64,000 nt of DNA from Parendozoicomonas callyspongiae (GTDB lineage: Bacteria > Pseudomonadota > Gammaproteobacteria > Pseudomonadales > Endozoicomonadaceae). The notes below the pieces were generated by a model that had not been told where the DNA came from, made no database searches, and saw only the letters and a list, made by a program, of their open reading frames with translations. The stretch covers positions 1-64,000 of the forward strand of contig NZ_JAMFLX010000018.1 in NCBI RefSeq assembly GCF_023502345.1, written 5' to 3'. Each line of letters opens with the position of its first letter. Within the stretch, counting starts at the first letter, position 1. The translations under genes and the position numbers were made by a program. Below are positions 42,620 through 52,900 of this stretch, piece after piece.

Positions 42620-43645
42620 CTATTTCAACAGGCTATGAAACAGAGAGAGGAAACTATCGACATCTTCAGGTTTGGTATCATGTGAGGTAATCAGGCGAAC
42701 CAGATTGAGTTCCTCATCGAAGGTGTAAAAAGGAAATTTCTCCTGCAGAGGGGAAATCATCTCCTGGGGCAGAGTGATAAACATCTGGTTGCTCTCAACC
42801 GGGTAAGCGGCTGACACCCCATCACAGTCCTTAATGCCGTTCCAGAGACGTGTGGTCATCTCATTAGCATGACGGGCTAATTTCAGGCCAAGGTCTTCAG
42901 TAAACAATGCCTTGAACTGCGCTGAGACATAACGCATTTTGGACATTAACTGCAGGCCAAGTTTACGGCGGTGGCCAAAGTTTTCTGCCAGTTCCTGATT
43001 GATAAATACCATAGCCTCGCCAAACATCAGTCCTGCCTTGGTGCCACCCAGGCAGAGGATATCAGCATATCTGGCCATCTCTCCCAGTGAACAATCCAGG
43101 GTTGCAGCAGCGTTATATAGGCGGCAACCATCCATATGAATCAATAGGTTAAGTTCATCGCAGGTGGAGCGAATAGCGGCCAGTTCTTCCAGACTGTACA
43201 CGGTTCCAAATTCTGTTGGCTGGGTAATGCTGACGACTTTGGGGCTGGTGGCATGAATACCCCATTTGCTCTCACCATGGTGTAGCCTGCGAATCTGGTC
43301 AGGAGTGATTTTCCCTGAATCACCGCCTGAACAGGTCAGAATCTTGGTTCCACAGATATGAAAAGGTGCACCGGTTTCATGGGTGACGATATGGGCATTG
43401 TCAGGAGCGATCACACTTTCAAAGTCTTTCAGCATCACCTTAAGAGCCAGCACATTGGCTGCTGTTCCGGTACCAACAAAAAAAACGGGGGCATCTGTTG
43501 AAAGGCTGTTCTGAATCAGGCTCACTGCCTGTTCTGTTACCGGGTCACTTCCATAAGCGGGCATATGGCCCTGATTGGCTTCCATAAGAGCCTGCATGAC
43601 TTCCGGAGCGGCTGTTGCGTAGTTGTCACTGGCAAATGAGATCAT
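42620..43645 (-). CDS. ltaE: Low-specificity L-threonine aldolase
   Basis: A 341-residue fold-type I PLP enzyme. The N-terminus FASDNYATAAPEVMQAL, the FVGTGTAANVLALK region, HMDGCRLYNAAATL and the PLP lysine K203 in CLGGTKAGLMFGEA match threonine aldolases of the Pseudomonas LtaE type. It splits L-threonine or L-allo-threonine into glycine and acetaldehyde. It is 72 bases upstream of the unknown cassette on the same strand. The ribosome site is weak. Confidence 0.9.
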   Translation of the reverse strand: MISFASDNYATAAPEVMQALMEANQGHMPAYGSDPVTEQAVSLIQNSLSTDAPVFFVGTGTAANVLALKVMLKDFESVIAPDNAHIVTHETGAPFHICGTKILTCSGGDSGKITPDQIRRLHHGESKWGIHATSPKVVSITQPTEFGTVYSLEELAAIRSTCDELNLLIHMDGCRLYNAAATLDCSLGEMARYADILCLGGTKAGLMFGEAMVFINQELAENFGHRRKLGLQLMSKMRYVSAQFKALFTEDLGLKLARHANEMTTRLWNGIKDCDGVSAAYPVESNQMFITLPQEMISPLQEKFPFYTFDEELNLVRLITSHDTKPEDVDSFLSLFHSLLK

Positions 43646-43705
43646 ACAGCGTCAATGCCTGATTATTGTTAAAACAACATTCTAACCAAAATCATAGGGT
43701 TATTT

Positions 43706-44818
43706 TTAACTGCTTTCGCCCAAAGAGAAGGTTAAATATCCAAAAAAACGGGTTTGGCTAAGGTGTGCAATGTTTTGAAAGAATTCCAGCAGCTGACTGG
43801 AATTTGAGAACTTCAGAAAATCAATCCTGTCTTCCTTTCTATCCTGCTGGTGCTGAAGTTGAGTTAATCCAAGGTAGTAATCTGACTCTCTGCGAATCAG
43901 GCGGTATTCATTTTCGGGCCTGTTTTCATCAGGCTTGTCAGCCAGAGTCAGAACCAGCATCTGGCGGTCATCCAGATCGACAAGTGTTTCGTCCAGTCGC
44001 TCTTGCAGCTTGGTGATATTAATGATGGTGTTATTTCTGGCGGAAAAGCGTTGAAGATCAAAGAACTGTTTATATGTTGCTGGATGAATGGAGTTTGCCG
44101 TTTCCAGGAAAGCTCCGCACTGAAAGCCGGTGTTTTGTAACACCATAAGTCGGCCCTGAGCCGTTTCCCGGTTAATAGTCTGCAGGCGCTGATATTGGTT
44201 CTGGAGCTGCTGGGTAGTATGAGCCATGGACTGCTGCAGATTATGCATCAACAGTCTGTCGCTTTCCCGTAGCTGGCTGTTAAAAATCCGGGCGAGAGTA
44301 TAAATTCCTGCACCGGCTCCAAGGTAAGCAGTCATACGAAAAACATGAAAGGGAATGGATTGCCATACACCATACGCGACAGCTGCCAGAGCCAGATATA
44401 ACCCGGCGGTCTCAACGGGCTGTACCGGGCTGAAATATCGCTCAGATGCCTGATCAAACTGTTCGACCAGGCTTGAAACCTCCTTCTGTAACTGATCGGG
44501 TGTAGTTTTCAGAAGGTTGTTATATCCCATCAGCTTCCTGAGTTGTTCACCGTTGCGTTGGAACCTGGCGTGGGAAACCTCATCAGTTACCGGATTTGTG
44601 CCAGAGAAGTCTTTTACCCACCTGGAAATAAAGCTGATATCCCGAAGGGTTGGCTCCATAAAGGTGTTGATAGTGTTTATTTGTTGCTCTGCCTCTGTGG
44701 CAGCACCATGCAAATCATTTGATGCATAAGAAAGCATTGAGCCCATACAGAGCGTAAGCGCGATAATGCAGCTGAATAAGTGGCTATACAGGTATCGCTT
44801 AGAACGAGTGATAAGCAT
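43706..44818 (-). CDS. Exported or membrane-anchored protein of unknown function
   Basis: A 370-residue protein. The N-terminus is a signal peptide (YLYSHLFSCIIALTLCMGSMLSYA). Helical regions with heptad-like Gln/Leu patterns (about 40-125 and 195-230) flank one or two membrane helices (about 135-185, YLALAAVAYGVW and RMTAYLGAGAGIYTLARI). The C-terminal third is soluble and charged. The coil-membrane-coil layout recalls inner membrane sensor or secretion-accessory proteins, but no family is recognised. The start at 44818 has AGAGG upstream. It is single, with a terminator of the plsB gene upstream of it. Confidence 0.6.
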   Translation of the reverse strand: MLITRSKRYLYSHLFSCIIALTLCMGSMLSYASNDLHGAATEAEQQINTINTFMEPTLRDISFISRWVKDFSGTNPVTDEVSHARFQRNGEQLRKLMGYNNLLKTTPDQLQKEVSSLVEQFDQASERYFSPVQPVETAGLYLALAAVAYGVWQSIPFHVFRMTAYLGAGAGIYTLARIFNSQLRESDRLLMHNLQQSMAHTTQQLQNQYQRLQTINRETAQGRLMVLQNTGFQCGAFLETANSIHPATYKQFFDLQRFSARNNTIINITKLQERLDETLVDLDDRQMLVLTLADKPDENRPENEYRLIRRESDYYLGLTQLQHQQDRKEDRIDFLKFSNSSQLLEFFQNIAHLSQTRFFGYLTFSLGESS

Positions 44819-44921
44819 GTAAACCTCTGGACTGGCAATCAAAATGGTAACTTGCTGCCATGGACAGTAACCATCAGGGCTAGTTCCGGAGTTTTTTGTT
44901 ACAGGCTGAATAGTGGCTGAT

Positions 44922-44957
44922 AAAAAAACGGCCTGTCACACTTAGGACAGACCGTTT
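44922..44957 (-). terminator. Rho-independent terminator after plsB
   Basis: On the minus strand: AACGGTCTGTC / GACAGGCCGTT (one mismatch) followed by a T-run, about 50 bases beyond the plsB stop. Confidence 0.85.
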
Positions 44958-44990
44958 TCGATAGGAGTGAAAACTAAAGCTGCTAAAGAG

Positions 44991-45010
44991 GCTTACGTCA
45001 ACAGAAGCTA
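44991..45010. repeat. Solo end of the MITE family overlapping the plsB stop codon
   Basis: CTTACGTCAACAGAAGCTA (44992-45010) matches the right end of the element at 24334-24599 at 18 of 19 bases. The TAG of plsB (45010-45008) is the outer TAG of this end. Nothing else of the element remains nearby. Confidence 0.65.
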
Positions 45011-47596
45011 GTGCTCAACTTCCACTTCGCTTTTCTTTTCAGTGGCAGACTCAGATTGATCCTGCTTTTGAGCCGTTTCATTTTCGCTTTTCTCTGGTTT
45101 TGATGCGCTGCTGTTTGCAACCGGCTCCGGAGCCTGGTTGGTGGTCACCTGGCGAATACTGTGACGCATTTCGCTGGGTAGCAGACGGCGGGAATCGTTC
45201 GCCATCAGCACAATCTGATCACCAAAGGTCAGCTTGCCGTGCTCATCAATCTCAACCAGTTCACGGGCCTGCAGTTCCCCGATAAAGTGGCGGAACAGAG
45301 TCTTGTCAAAGAACTCCGGTGCATTGAGGCCATGCAGAATGGACAGGCGCTGGGCCATATCCTTGCTCTGCTTCTCCAGTTCTTCCGGATCAATATTGCC
45401 TGAGCCATTACGCAGCAACAGACTGACCACAACAAAGAAGCGCTCCAGAGGCTGCTGCATGGCTCGGGACAGAACCATCAGAGTAATAAACTCGGTGCTG
45501 CTGGAGTCAGGACGGATAAAGGTGTCACCATCACGGTTCAGCAGACCGGCTTCTTCCAGAGCAACCAGCCACTGGTTCACCACCCCTTCCAGCTCTTCGA
45601 CAGACCAGCGGATAAACAGCTCAGCCTTCAGATAGGGATAGAAGTTATTGCAGTAAGACATAATCTCGCTGCGGGTGTACTTGTGGCTGTGGGCGAACAG
45701 ACGGCAGATAAAGGCCGGAATCGCCAGCAGGTGCAGGATATTGTTGCGGTAGTAAGTCATCAGTACCGCATTGCGCTCGTTCAGACAGATCAGGTCACCC
45801 AGACTGTCGGACTTGCGCTCAACCATCTTCAGCTGCTCAACCTGCTGAAGCATGGCGCGGCCATCAAGGTCGGGATGGGTAATATTGTCACTGTAGGGAA
45901 CCTTGGCGATCAGGGTGTTAATGCCGTTGATCAGCTGAACAAGCTCCTCTTCACCCAGGGCCTGACGCGGAGTGCTGAGCAGTACTGCGGACACAATGTT
46001 TACGGAGTTGATAGCGGCGGCATTGTTGATACGGCACGCAATCTCTTCACCCAGGCTGTTGGTAGCCTGTTTCAACCACTTCGGACGGTAATCCTGGTCG
46101 TACTCCTGTTCACGCCAGCCAGGCTGCTCCTGATCCATAAAATCATTCAGCAACAGAGGCTCGCCAAAGTTAACAAAGGCCTCGCCAAAGCTGTCTTTCA
46201 GGGCACCCAGGGTACGGACGATATCCAGAGGTGACTCTTTCTTCTTCTTTTTGCCCCGCAGTTCACTCATATAGGTGCCTGCTTCCAGAACCTTCTCATA
46301 ACCGATATAAACCGGTATCAGCGCGAGGGGTTTCTGGTTGCTGCGAAGGTAGCTGCGCAGCATGATCGAAAGCATGCCGGTTTTCAGCTTCAGGGTTCGG
46401 CCGGTACGGGAGCGGCCACCTTCGGCAAAGAACTCTGTTGGAAAACCTCGGGTGAACAGAGTATGCAGGTACTCATGGAATACGTTGCTGTAAAGCTGGT
46501 TACCCTTGAACGTACGGCGGATAAAGAAGGCACCGCCACGGCGAAGCAGGGAGCCCACAACCGGCATATTCAGGTTGATACCTGCTGCGATATGAGGAAT
46601 CTGCAGACCATGGTGATGCAGAACATAAGACAGCAGCAGGTAGTCAATATGACTGCGGTGACAGGGCAGGTAAACGATCTCATGGCTCTTGGCCAGCTCA
46701 CGCACCGGCTCAACATGATTGACCTTTACGCCACTGTAGATCTTGTTCCAGAACCAGGTCAGCAGCATCTCCATAAAGCGCACGGCAGAATAGGAGTAGT
46801 CGGAAGCAATCTCATTGGCATACATGCGCGCCTTGAGAGTTGCCTGCTCTTCACTGATGCCTTTTTCCTTAACCTCAGTCTCAATAGCGCGCTGAATAAC
46901 TTCAGACTGAACCAGGCTGTTTACCAGGGTTCGGCGGTGAGACAGATCCGGGCCGTTAACAGAGGTGTGCAGCTGACGGAAATGAACCCGCAGGATACGA
47001 TTAATCTTGCGCAGGGTACGGGCTTCGTCCTGACCCTCATCAACAATCTCCCGTAAAGACATGGGGGCGTTGAAGTGAATCATGGTCTGGCGACCGTGGA
47101 ACAGAATGGCCAGGAACTTCTTGAAACGGCTGCCGACGTTGTAGTTCCAGGCAAACAGCAGTTTCAGGGCTGACTCTTCTTTCTGTGGCGCGCGCCCCCA
47201 GAAGACCTGTACCGGTACCACCTGGACATCGGTGTTCGGGTTCTTGGTCACGGACTGAACCATACGGATCAGGCGGGGCGAGTTATACATCCGCTCCCGC
47301 TGCAGGATCAGACCTTCGGGTTTGGTCAGGAAGAAATAGCTGTGCTGTTCATTCAGATCTGTTCCCTTAAAAGTTTCATAGGGACGGGGCAGACCAGCTT
47401 TAATACACTCCTGCTCCAGTACCAACAGATCCGACTGTGAGCGGCTGCGAAGCACGTAAATAATCGGTTTTTTCGGATCTACAGCATCGCCGAACTGCAG
47501 AGGCATCTGTCCCTGGACTGTCGTTCTGACCCAGAGAAACATTAACCGGCGTAATAGATTGAATAGGTATCTACTGATACTGGGAGTATTGTCCAT
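45008..47596 (-). CDS. plsB: Glycerol-3-phosphate 1-O-acyltransferase PlsB
   Basis: An 862-residue PlsB (E. coli: 807). The acyltransferase motifs are PCHRSHIDYLLLSYVL (HxxxxD), the GGAFFIRRTFKGNQLYS block, FFAEGGRSRTGRTL and LALIPVYIGYEKV. It acylates position 1 of glycerol-3-phosphate at the inner membrane, the first step of phospholipid synthesis. The C-terminus has about 45 extra residues, low-complexity and rich in Ser, Lys, Glu and Gln (about 820-862), absent from E. coli. The stop codon lies in a mobile-element end. The start at 47596 has AAGACAG upstream. Confidence 0.95.
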   Translation of the reverse strand: MDNTPSISRYLFNLLRRLMFLWVRTTVQGQMPLQFGDAVDPKKPIIYVLRSRSQSDLLVLEQECIKAGLPRPYETFKGTDLNEQHSYFFLTKPEGLILQRERMYNSPRLIRMVQSVTKNPNTDVQVVPVQVFWGRAPQKEESALKLLFAWNYNVGSRFKKFLAILFHGRQTMIHFNAPMSLREIVDEGQDEARTLRKINRILRVHFRQLHTSVNGPDLSHRRTLVNSLVQSEVIQRAIETEVKEKGISEEQATLKARMYANEIASDYSYSAVRFMEMLLTWFWNKIYSGVKVNHVEPVRELAKSHEIVYLPCHRSHIDYLLLSYVLHHHGLQIPHIAAGINLNMPVVGSLLRRGGAFFIRRTFKGNQLYSNVFHEYLHTLFTRGFPTEFFAEGGRSRTGRTLKLKTGMLSIMLRSYLRSNQKPLALIPVYIGYEKVLEAGTYMSELRGKKKKKESPLDIVRTLGALKDSFGEAFVNFGEPLLLNDFMDQEQPGWREQEYDQDYRPKWLKQATNSLGEEIACRINNAAAINSVNIVSAVLLSTPRQALGEEELVQLINGINTLIAKVPYSDNITHPDLDGRAMLQQVEQLKMVERKSDSLGDLICLNERNAVLMTYYRNNILHLLAIPAFICRLFAHSHKYTRSEIMSYCNNFYPYLKAELFIRWSVEELEGVVNQWLVALEEAGLLNRDGDTFIRPDSSSTEFITLMVLSRAMQQPLERFFVVVSLLLRNGSGNIDPEELEKQSKDMAQRLSILHGLNAPEFFDKTLFRHFIGELQARELVEIDEHGKLTFGDQIVLMANDSRRLLPSEMRHSIRQVTTNQAPEPVANSSASKPEKSENETAQKQDQSESATEKKSEVEVEH

Positions 47597-47756
47597 TATC
47601 TGTCTTTTCAGGTGTGACGCTAATCGGGGAATTCTATCACTCTGAGCTGCGTTCGGCTTGATGCAGAGCGCAGATCAGAGGAGATTTAGAGGGAAAAGTG
47701 TAAGAAAAGTGCAATAAAAATGTAAGAACTTCGTCGATTTCGGCCAGAAGGTAAAA

Positions 47757-48164
47757 TTATGAGGGCCAGTCGATCAGTATTTCACTGCCGTCTTCACTGA
47801 TCTCCATCCATTCATCCATATTGTCAGCCCCGTTCTTCCAGAAGGCCGCATTACAGCGAACTTTACACTTGAGCTGGCTGTTTATCTCTCTGCCACTTTC
47901 GACATCATTGCCCCACGGCGTAGCCGAGGAATCAAACCAGAGGCTGGTCCAGGCCTTGCCCGCAGCGTTTTCCACGATGGTCACAGGAATGACAGTGCTG
48001 TCCAGAGTGACCTCCAGGCTGTGGCTGCGGCCTTTTGTCTGAACTTCTGTGCTGCTGTCGAAGCGGTCATCCAACCAATCGATGATCAGGTCAACGGGCT
48101 GCTGCCGAATATACACTTCAATGTCGGGCTGAGTCATTGGTGCTGTTTCCATTTCGGGCCTCAT
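47757..48164 (-). CDS. Small acidic protein coupled to rlmA
   Basis: A 135-residue acidic protein with no membrane segment. It contains repeated Trp-x-Ser/Asp patterns and a block VTIVENAAGKAWTSLWFDSSATPWGNDVESGREI that looks like a compact beta domain. The ATG at 48164 overlaps the rlmA stop as ATGA, so translation is coupled. An inner ATG at 48137 (MTQPDIEVYI) is also possible. No family is recognised. Its position suggests a gene kept together with rlmA rather than a proven partner. Confidence 0.7.
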   Translation of the reverse strand: MRPEMETAPMTQPDIEVYIRQQPVDLIIDWLDDRFDSSTEVQTKGRSHSLEVTLDSTVIPVTIVENAAGKAWTSLWFDSSATPWGNDVESGREINSQLKCKVRCNAAFWKNGADNMDEWMEISEDGSEILIDWPS

Positions 48165-49039
48165 TGACTGACGGTGTTGTTAGAAGGGTTGCTGGAAGAT
48201 GCAGAATCGCAGGGCTGATACTTGACCACATACAGGCGCATATCAATGCGACAGGTCAACTGTTCCAGCTGTTGCAGCTGTTCTCGCTGAGCAGGCTTGA
48301 TATGCCAGTAGTGTGGAGTCATGGCCAGCAGATCCTGAATCGTCTGTGACCCTTCCAGCTGAATGGTGTCGGATACCGGCTCCCGCCTGACCAGTTCAAA
48401 CTCATCTGGCAGCTGGGTCAGCAGTTTATCTTCCTGGTAAGGGCGAACTTCGTCATAGATCTGCTGGCGGAGTTCCAGAAGATGGTCAGGACCCGGTCCG
48501 AGAATCAGGGCATGCCCTCCGGGGCTGAGAACCCGGCCGAACTCAGCCCAGTCGATACGGGAAAAGACACTGACAATAATATCTGCAGAATTATCCGCCA
48601 GAGGAATATCAGCAACACTGGCAACCAGCCATTGGATAGATTTGATTCTTCGGCAACAGGCCTGTACCGCAGATTTAGATATATCAAAGCCGGTCATATC
48701 CGCCAGGGGGAAAGCCTTGGCCAGTTGTTCCGTGTAATACCCTTCTCCGCACCCAGCATCTATGAAGACAGCCTTTTCGGACGGGTGAGCCAGTTCCCGT
48801 GCTGCCTGCTTTAATGCATTTGCAGGCTCTTGATAGCAGCCGGTATCCAGGAAACGGTTACGGGCCTGAACCATCTCCGGATTATCTCCTGGGTTGGCAC
48901 TGCGTTTCTTCTGGACCGGCAGCAGGTTCAGGTATCCCTGGCGGGCACGGTCAAAACTGTGCCCACTTTCACAGCGGGCACCTTTGTCATGAGGTTGAAG
49001 AGGCCGCCGGCAGACCGGGCAGCGAAGAGGAGATGACAT
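48161..49039 (-). CDS. rlmA: 23S rRNA (guanine745-N1)-methyltransferase
   Basis: A 292-residue RlmA. It has the N-terminal zinc site with C7, C10, C23 and H27 (CPVCRRPL ... CESGHSFD), then the ARQGYLNLLPVQ segment, the SAM-binding DAGCGEGYYTEQL and GFDISKSAVQ, and a VFSRIDWAEFGRVLSPGG loop. It methylates G745 of 23S rRNA. The C-terminal 15 residues are Ser/Asn-rich. The stop overlaps the start of the small acidic gene. Confidence 0.92.
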   Translation of the reverse strand: MSSPLRCPVCRRPLQPHDKGARCESGHSFDRARQGYLNLLPVQKKRSANPGDNPEMVQARNRFLDTGCYQEPANALKQAARELAHPSEKAVFIDAGCGEGYYTEQLAKAFPLADMTGFDISKSAVQACCRRIKSIQWLVASVADIPLADNSADIIVSVFSRIDWAEFGRVLSPGGHALILGPGPDHLLELRQQIYDEVRPYQEDKLLTQLPDEFELVRREPVSDTIQLEGSQTIQDLLAMTPHYWHIKPAQREQLQQLEQLTCRIDMRLYVVKYQPCDSASSSNPSNNTVSQ

Positions 49040-49097
49040 TTATGATTATTCAACAGCTTTCAGAAGAATCGGATTGTACCTTGTCTTCAGTTGAAAA

Positions 49098-49508
49098 TCA
49101 GACGATGGGCTTGCAGTGTTTCATTTCATCACTCAGGGCCTTGAGGACATCCTGACGGTAGATAATGCCAACCAGTTTGCCTTCATCCAGAATGGGATAA
49201 ATCTTCGGTTTTTTGTTGGCCATCATCTCGGCGACATTGATCAGAGAGGCATCGGGAGTCAGTGACAATGGTTCTCTCTGGATCAGATCTTTGACCAGTG
49301 TCCGGTCATCGCAGTGATAGGTACCCGAGATCATTGGCAGGATGCAGTCATGCTCAGAGACAAAACCTATAAGCTCTTTATTGTCGTTCACAACAGGAAG
49401 GCCGGGGAGATCTGCCTGGATGATCTTTTTCACGGCATCAGTCAGTAATAAATCCTCAGTGAGATAATCAATATTGGTACGGATAATATCCCTGATAGTG
49501 GTTTGCAT
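49098..49508 (-). CDS. Stand-alone CBS-domain-pair protein
   Basis: A 136-residue protein made of two CBS motifs (about 1-58 and 72-128): DAVKKIIQADLPGLPVVNDNKELIGFVSEHDCI and NVAEMMANKKPKIYPILDEGKLVGIIYRQDVLKAL. Pairs of this kind bind adenosine nucleotides and act as energy or redox sensors. The partner is not evident here. AGGAGAACC lies before the ATG, a strong ribosome site. It lies 59 bases upstream of rlmA on the same strand. Confidence 0.9.
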   Translation of the reverse strand: MQTTIRDIIRTNIDYLTEDLLLTDAVKKIIQADLPGLPVVNDNKELIGFVSEHDCILPMISGTYHCDDRTLVKDLIQREPLSLTPDASLINVAEMMANKKPKIYPILDEGKLVGIIYRQDVLKALSDEMKHCKPIV

Positions 49509-49644
49509 GGTGGTTCTCCTGAGTAGTGCCTCATCTATTTATAGCATCGAGAGCCCGACTCAATGACTTTGCCAGTGAGAACAACAGGCTTGTTACGGTT
49601 ATTTATTGGCCTGTTGACTCCAATAGTACTCTTTTTTATTTGAG

Positions 49645-49854
49645 ATGGGAGTATTAGCGGTGAAGAGTCCAAAAGTCGGCAGAACCCGAGGTGATCAAAT
49701 AAAATTTGGATCATATGTAAAGGGCGGCAAAAAAAGAGGGACGGGTAAAACAAATAAACCGAGTAAGACCAAAATGGCTGGCCATACTGTAGATCTGCAG
49801 CCTCCCGATCATAATCTTTGTATAAAACTTATGCTGGTAAGAAAGAAGCATTGA
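49645..49854 (+). CDS. Possible small basic protein
   Basis: A 69-residue open frame rich in Lys, Arg and Gly (KSPKVGRTRGDQIKFGSYVKGGKKRGTGKTNKPSKT). There is no family match and only a weak ribosome site. It could be a real small basic protein or chance coding between two minus-strand genes. Confidence 0.25.
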   Translation: MGVLAVKSPKVGRTRGDQIKFGSYVKGGKKRGTGKTNKPSKTKMAGHTVDLQPPDHNLCIKLMLVRKKH

Positions 49855-49977
49855 GCCCGGTATACAGGCTATTTTCAGCACAATTACATAGCTTTTGCTT
49901 TATATTCATTGCTTTTTCAGGCTGGGACCCGATACAGAGATAGTGCATCTTGGGTGGTGCAATTGTGGGCTGAATTT

Positions 49978-52900
49978 CTACATCTGAGGCTCATCTGGCC
50001 GCTCAAATAACAACATATAAGGTTGAAGATCCAGACTGGCCAGTATCTGAGCAACATCTTTGCCTGATGGTGATTCTTTGTCATAGTATTTCATATACTC
50101 TTCCAGCTCCAGAACCTTTAAGTCATCTTCTACCGTTATCGTTCTATCGTCGTTAAATTTCAGACTGATGTAATGGCCACTTTCAGCCGTCTTTCCCTGA
50201 TGGCATACCAGATGTTTCAGCCGTCCCTCCACTATTTGTTGCTGACCCTGCTCATTGACCACTGGCAGGTGAATACCCTGCTGTATACTGTTGAATACTT
50301 CTGCCGCCTGTTTGCCTTTTTTCGTTACCCTCCCCAGATCATAATCCATTCCAAACATATTCAATCCCACAGAAAACTGGCGGCAGGTTTTCGTGTTCAT
50401 TTGAATAGAGTTGGATCGCGTGCCCTTCAGTCTCAGAACAGGAGGCTTTGTCAAATGATTACGATGATACTCATACGATTGCTTTTTGGTCTGTCCTTTC
50501 ACCAATACGGTTTTAGGGTTCACCCCCTGCTGTTTCAGGTAGTGCGGATACCAGTGTTCAATATCAAGCCCTGCTTCTTTCAACTCCTCCTCACTCCAGT
50601 CATATTCTCCTTCCACGTCTCCATAGGCTTCCTGGAGGCAGTCATTAAAGGTAACGGGGCACTGTGACTGATTCAGCTTTCCTTCATTAAGGTAGCGCTT
50701 GACCCTCATAACACCTGCTATATCCTGTGCAAACCCTTCAACATCTTGGGGAGAAAACGTTGGCTTTGATGTGACCTTGAGGTGTTCTATCCACAATGAT
50801 GGCAACACCTTGCTCTCTCTGTCGACGTAGAGCCCTCCTGATTTATCCCTCTTTAAAAGACAGCCATTCTGGTTATAAACAGGCTTGCCTTTTGCCGACA
50901 TTCCAGGCATTTTCTCTGAGGGGCGAGGTTTATAGTCTTCGTTACAGAGTAATGGTCTTGCCAGGCAACCATGGCTGTCCAGTACCGCTACGCCTTTTAG
51001 CTTCCGCCGTTTACCCGAGTCGGAATACTCAAGAACGATCCCACCATTGTCCAGCAACCTTAAATCAGCGCCTGAATTATATTTACCCAGATCTCCCAAA
51101 TACTCTGTCTCTGCCTCCCCCTCACGGAGTAAGGGGAGGTAGTCACCCCGCCTCTTAGTGTTCCCTTCCATAAACGTGCAGTCACGTAACAGCTGCATAT
51201 TTTCATCCACTACCAGAACATCCTCGTCGAGACACCGGTCTGCCATATCCTTTATATGCCCCAAAGCGGCTCCGGCACAGCGTTTCAACGCAACCTCACT
51301 GGGGTCAGCAGTATTTTCCAGATTATGATAATCAGCCAGTTTCTTCTGCAACACCTGTTGATCGGCCATGTAATAGTGGGAGGAGGCCATAGCCTGAAAC
51401 CCTTCCGGTGTCAGTGCCTGCGTTAATGCCTGAATCGGTCCCGGCCTGTCAACCACAGGCACCTGCAGCATAGGTTCAAACAGCGTATTTTTGCTGTATC
51501 GGGTCAACTGTTTTCCACCGAGTTCACACGTTGTTTTATTGGGTGTGGCTATTTGTACTTCAGATTGCGCCTGCAATTCCAGCACATCCATAATGGCCAG
51601 CAGATACTGATTGGCGTCATGCTGCTCAATCGGTCGTGGACAATTAAAGAGCTGCTGAACCATTAAATGATCCTGCCGCCCGAGCGCATGCATTGCCTGC
51701 ATTAATCGCAGCTGATGTCCGGCAACTGAGTGGGGCTCTACCTTACCTGAGCGAATCGCATCACAGGCCTCCCATAAATCGACAACAGCGTCCCGAACAG
51801 CGGATTGAGCCTCGGCATACTGCCCTTCATATGTCTTCTGCTTGAGTTTCTCCAGAACCCTCGGTTCCAGTATCGACATCAGCATATTGGTAGAGGCATT
51901 AAACCAGCAGTTATGGGCCCAGTTAGCCATGGCTGGTCCGGCAAGTCGGACATTAACCTTCTGGCGTTCATTAAAAAAGGATTTACAGGCAGGAAACACC
52001 CTCTCGCTATACTCCCTGTCCACGTCGTTATAGATCAGCGAAAGACTCTCTTTTTTATCACAGGCTGTTTTGATGTCCGGCAAGAACGCATCAAGCAGGC
52101 CCGATTTGTGAATGAGTGCGAGCTGTACATAACTGAAGGGGCGCTTATCTTTTTCAGCCTCTTCTTGAAGCAGCTTAAGGTATTGCAACTTTTCGGGGAA
52201 ATCCGCTCTCTGCAACAGGGGACAGTCTTTGCCCCAGGCTTCTGAAAGAATAAGATATTCTTGTTCATCAGCAATCAGCTTCATACCAATCAACTGCTCT
52301 TTCAGGGATGTGTAGACCGGAGTAGAAGCTTGGGCAGCAACAAAATCTTTAACCGCAAGAGACCGCGGGGCGTCATCACCTTGATCAACCTCTCTTTTCT
52401 GAAACACCTCCCCGATGGTCAGTTTCATGTAGATATCGGTATTCGCCAATTTTGCTACCCTGCTACCATCTTTATCAAACCTCTGGATGTCAGTGTTTGC
52501 GTCTGTCTGGATTTCACACTCAACAGTCACACCCAATGCGCTGGCGATCACGGGAATAAAAACCTTGTCAATAGTCGGCCCATTATTACCCTGTACAAAT
52601 GAACGAAGCTGCTCTGCGGTTGGCCATCCTTTTCTCGGCTGTAAAGGATAACCATCAGAAGCGGGAGTATCTCCTGTACGGTTCAATAAATTCTGGCAGT
52701 GGGTTTGCAATTGCTGCTCTATTACCGGCACTGGTTTATTGAGACAGTAACCAAGGTCAAGGTACAGCTCGCTCACCTTAGCCGAGGCCCGGGGAGAAAC
52801 ATATAAACTGCCGGCCTCATCAACAGGTATTTCAATATCATGCTGTGAAGAGGACCGCTCATTTGCGTCTTCTCTTGCTTTCCGGGCTTTTTCAATCATC

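Noticed and set aside
46463-47056. Open frame of nearly 200 codons opposite plsB
   Set aside because: It is entirely inside plsB, with no start signal and no recognisable protein.
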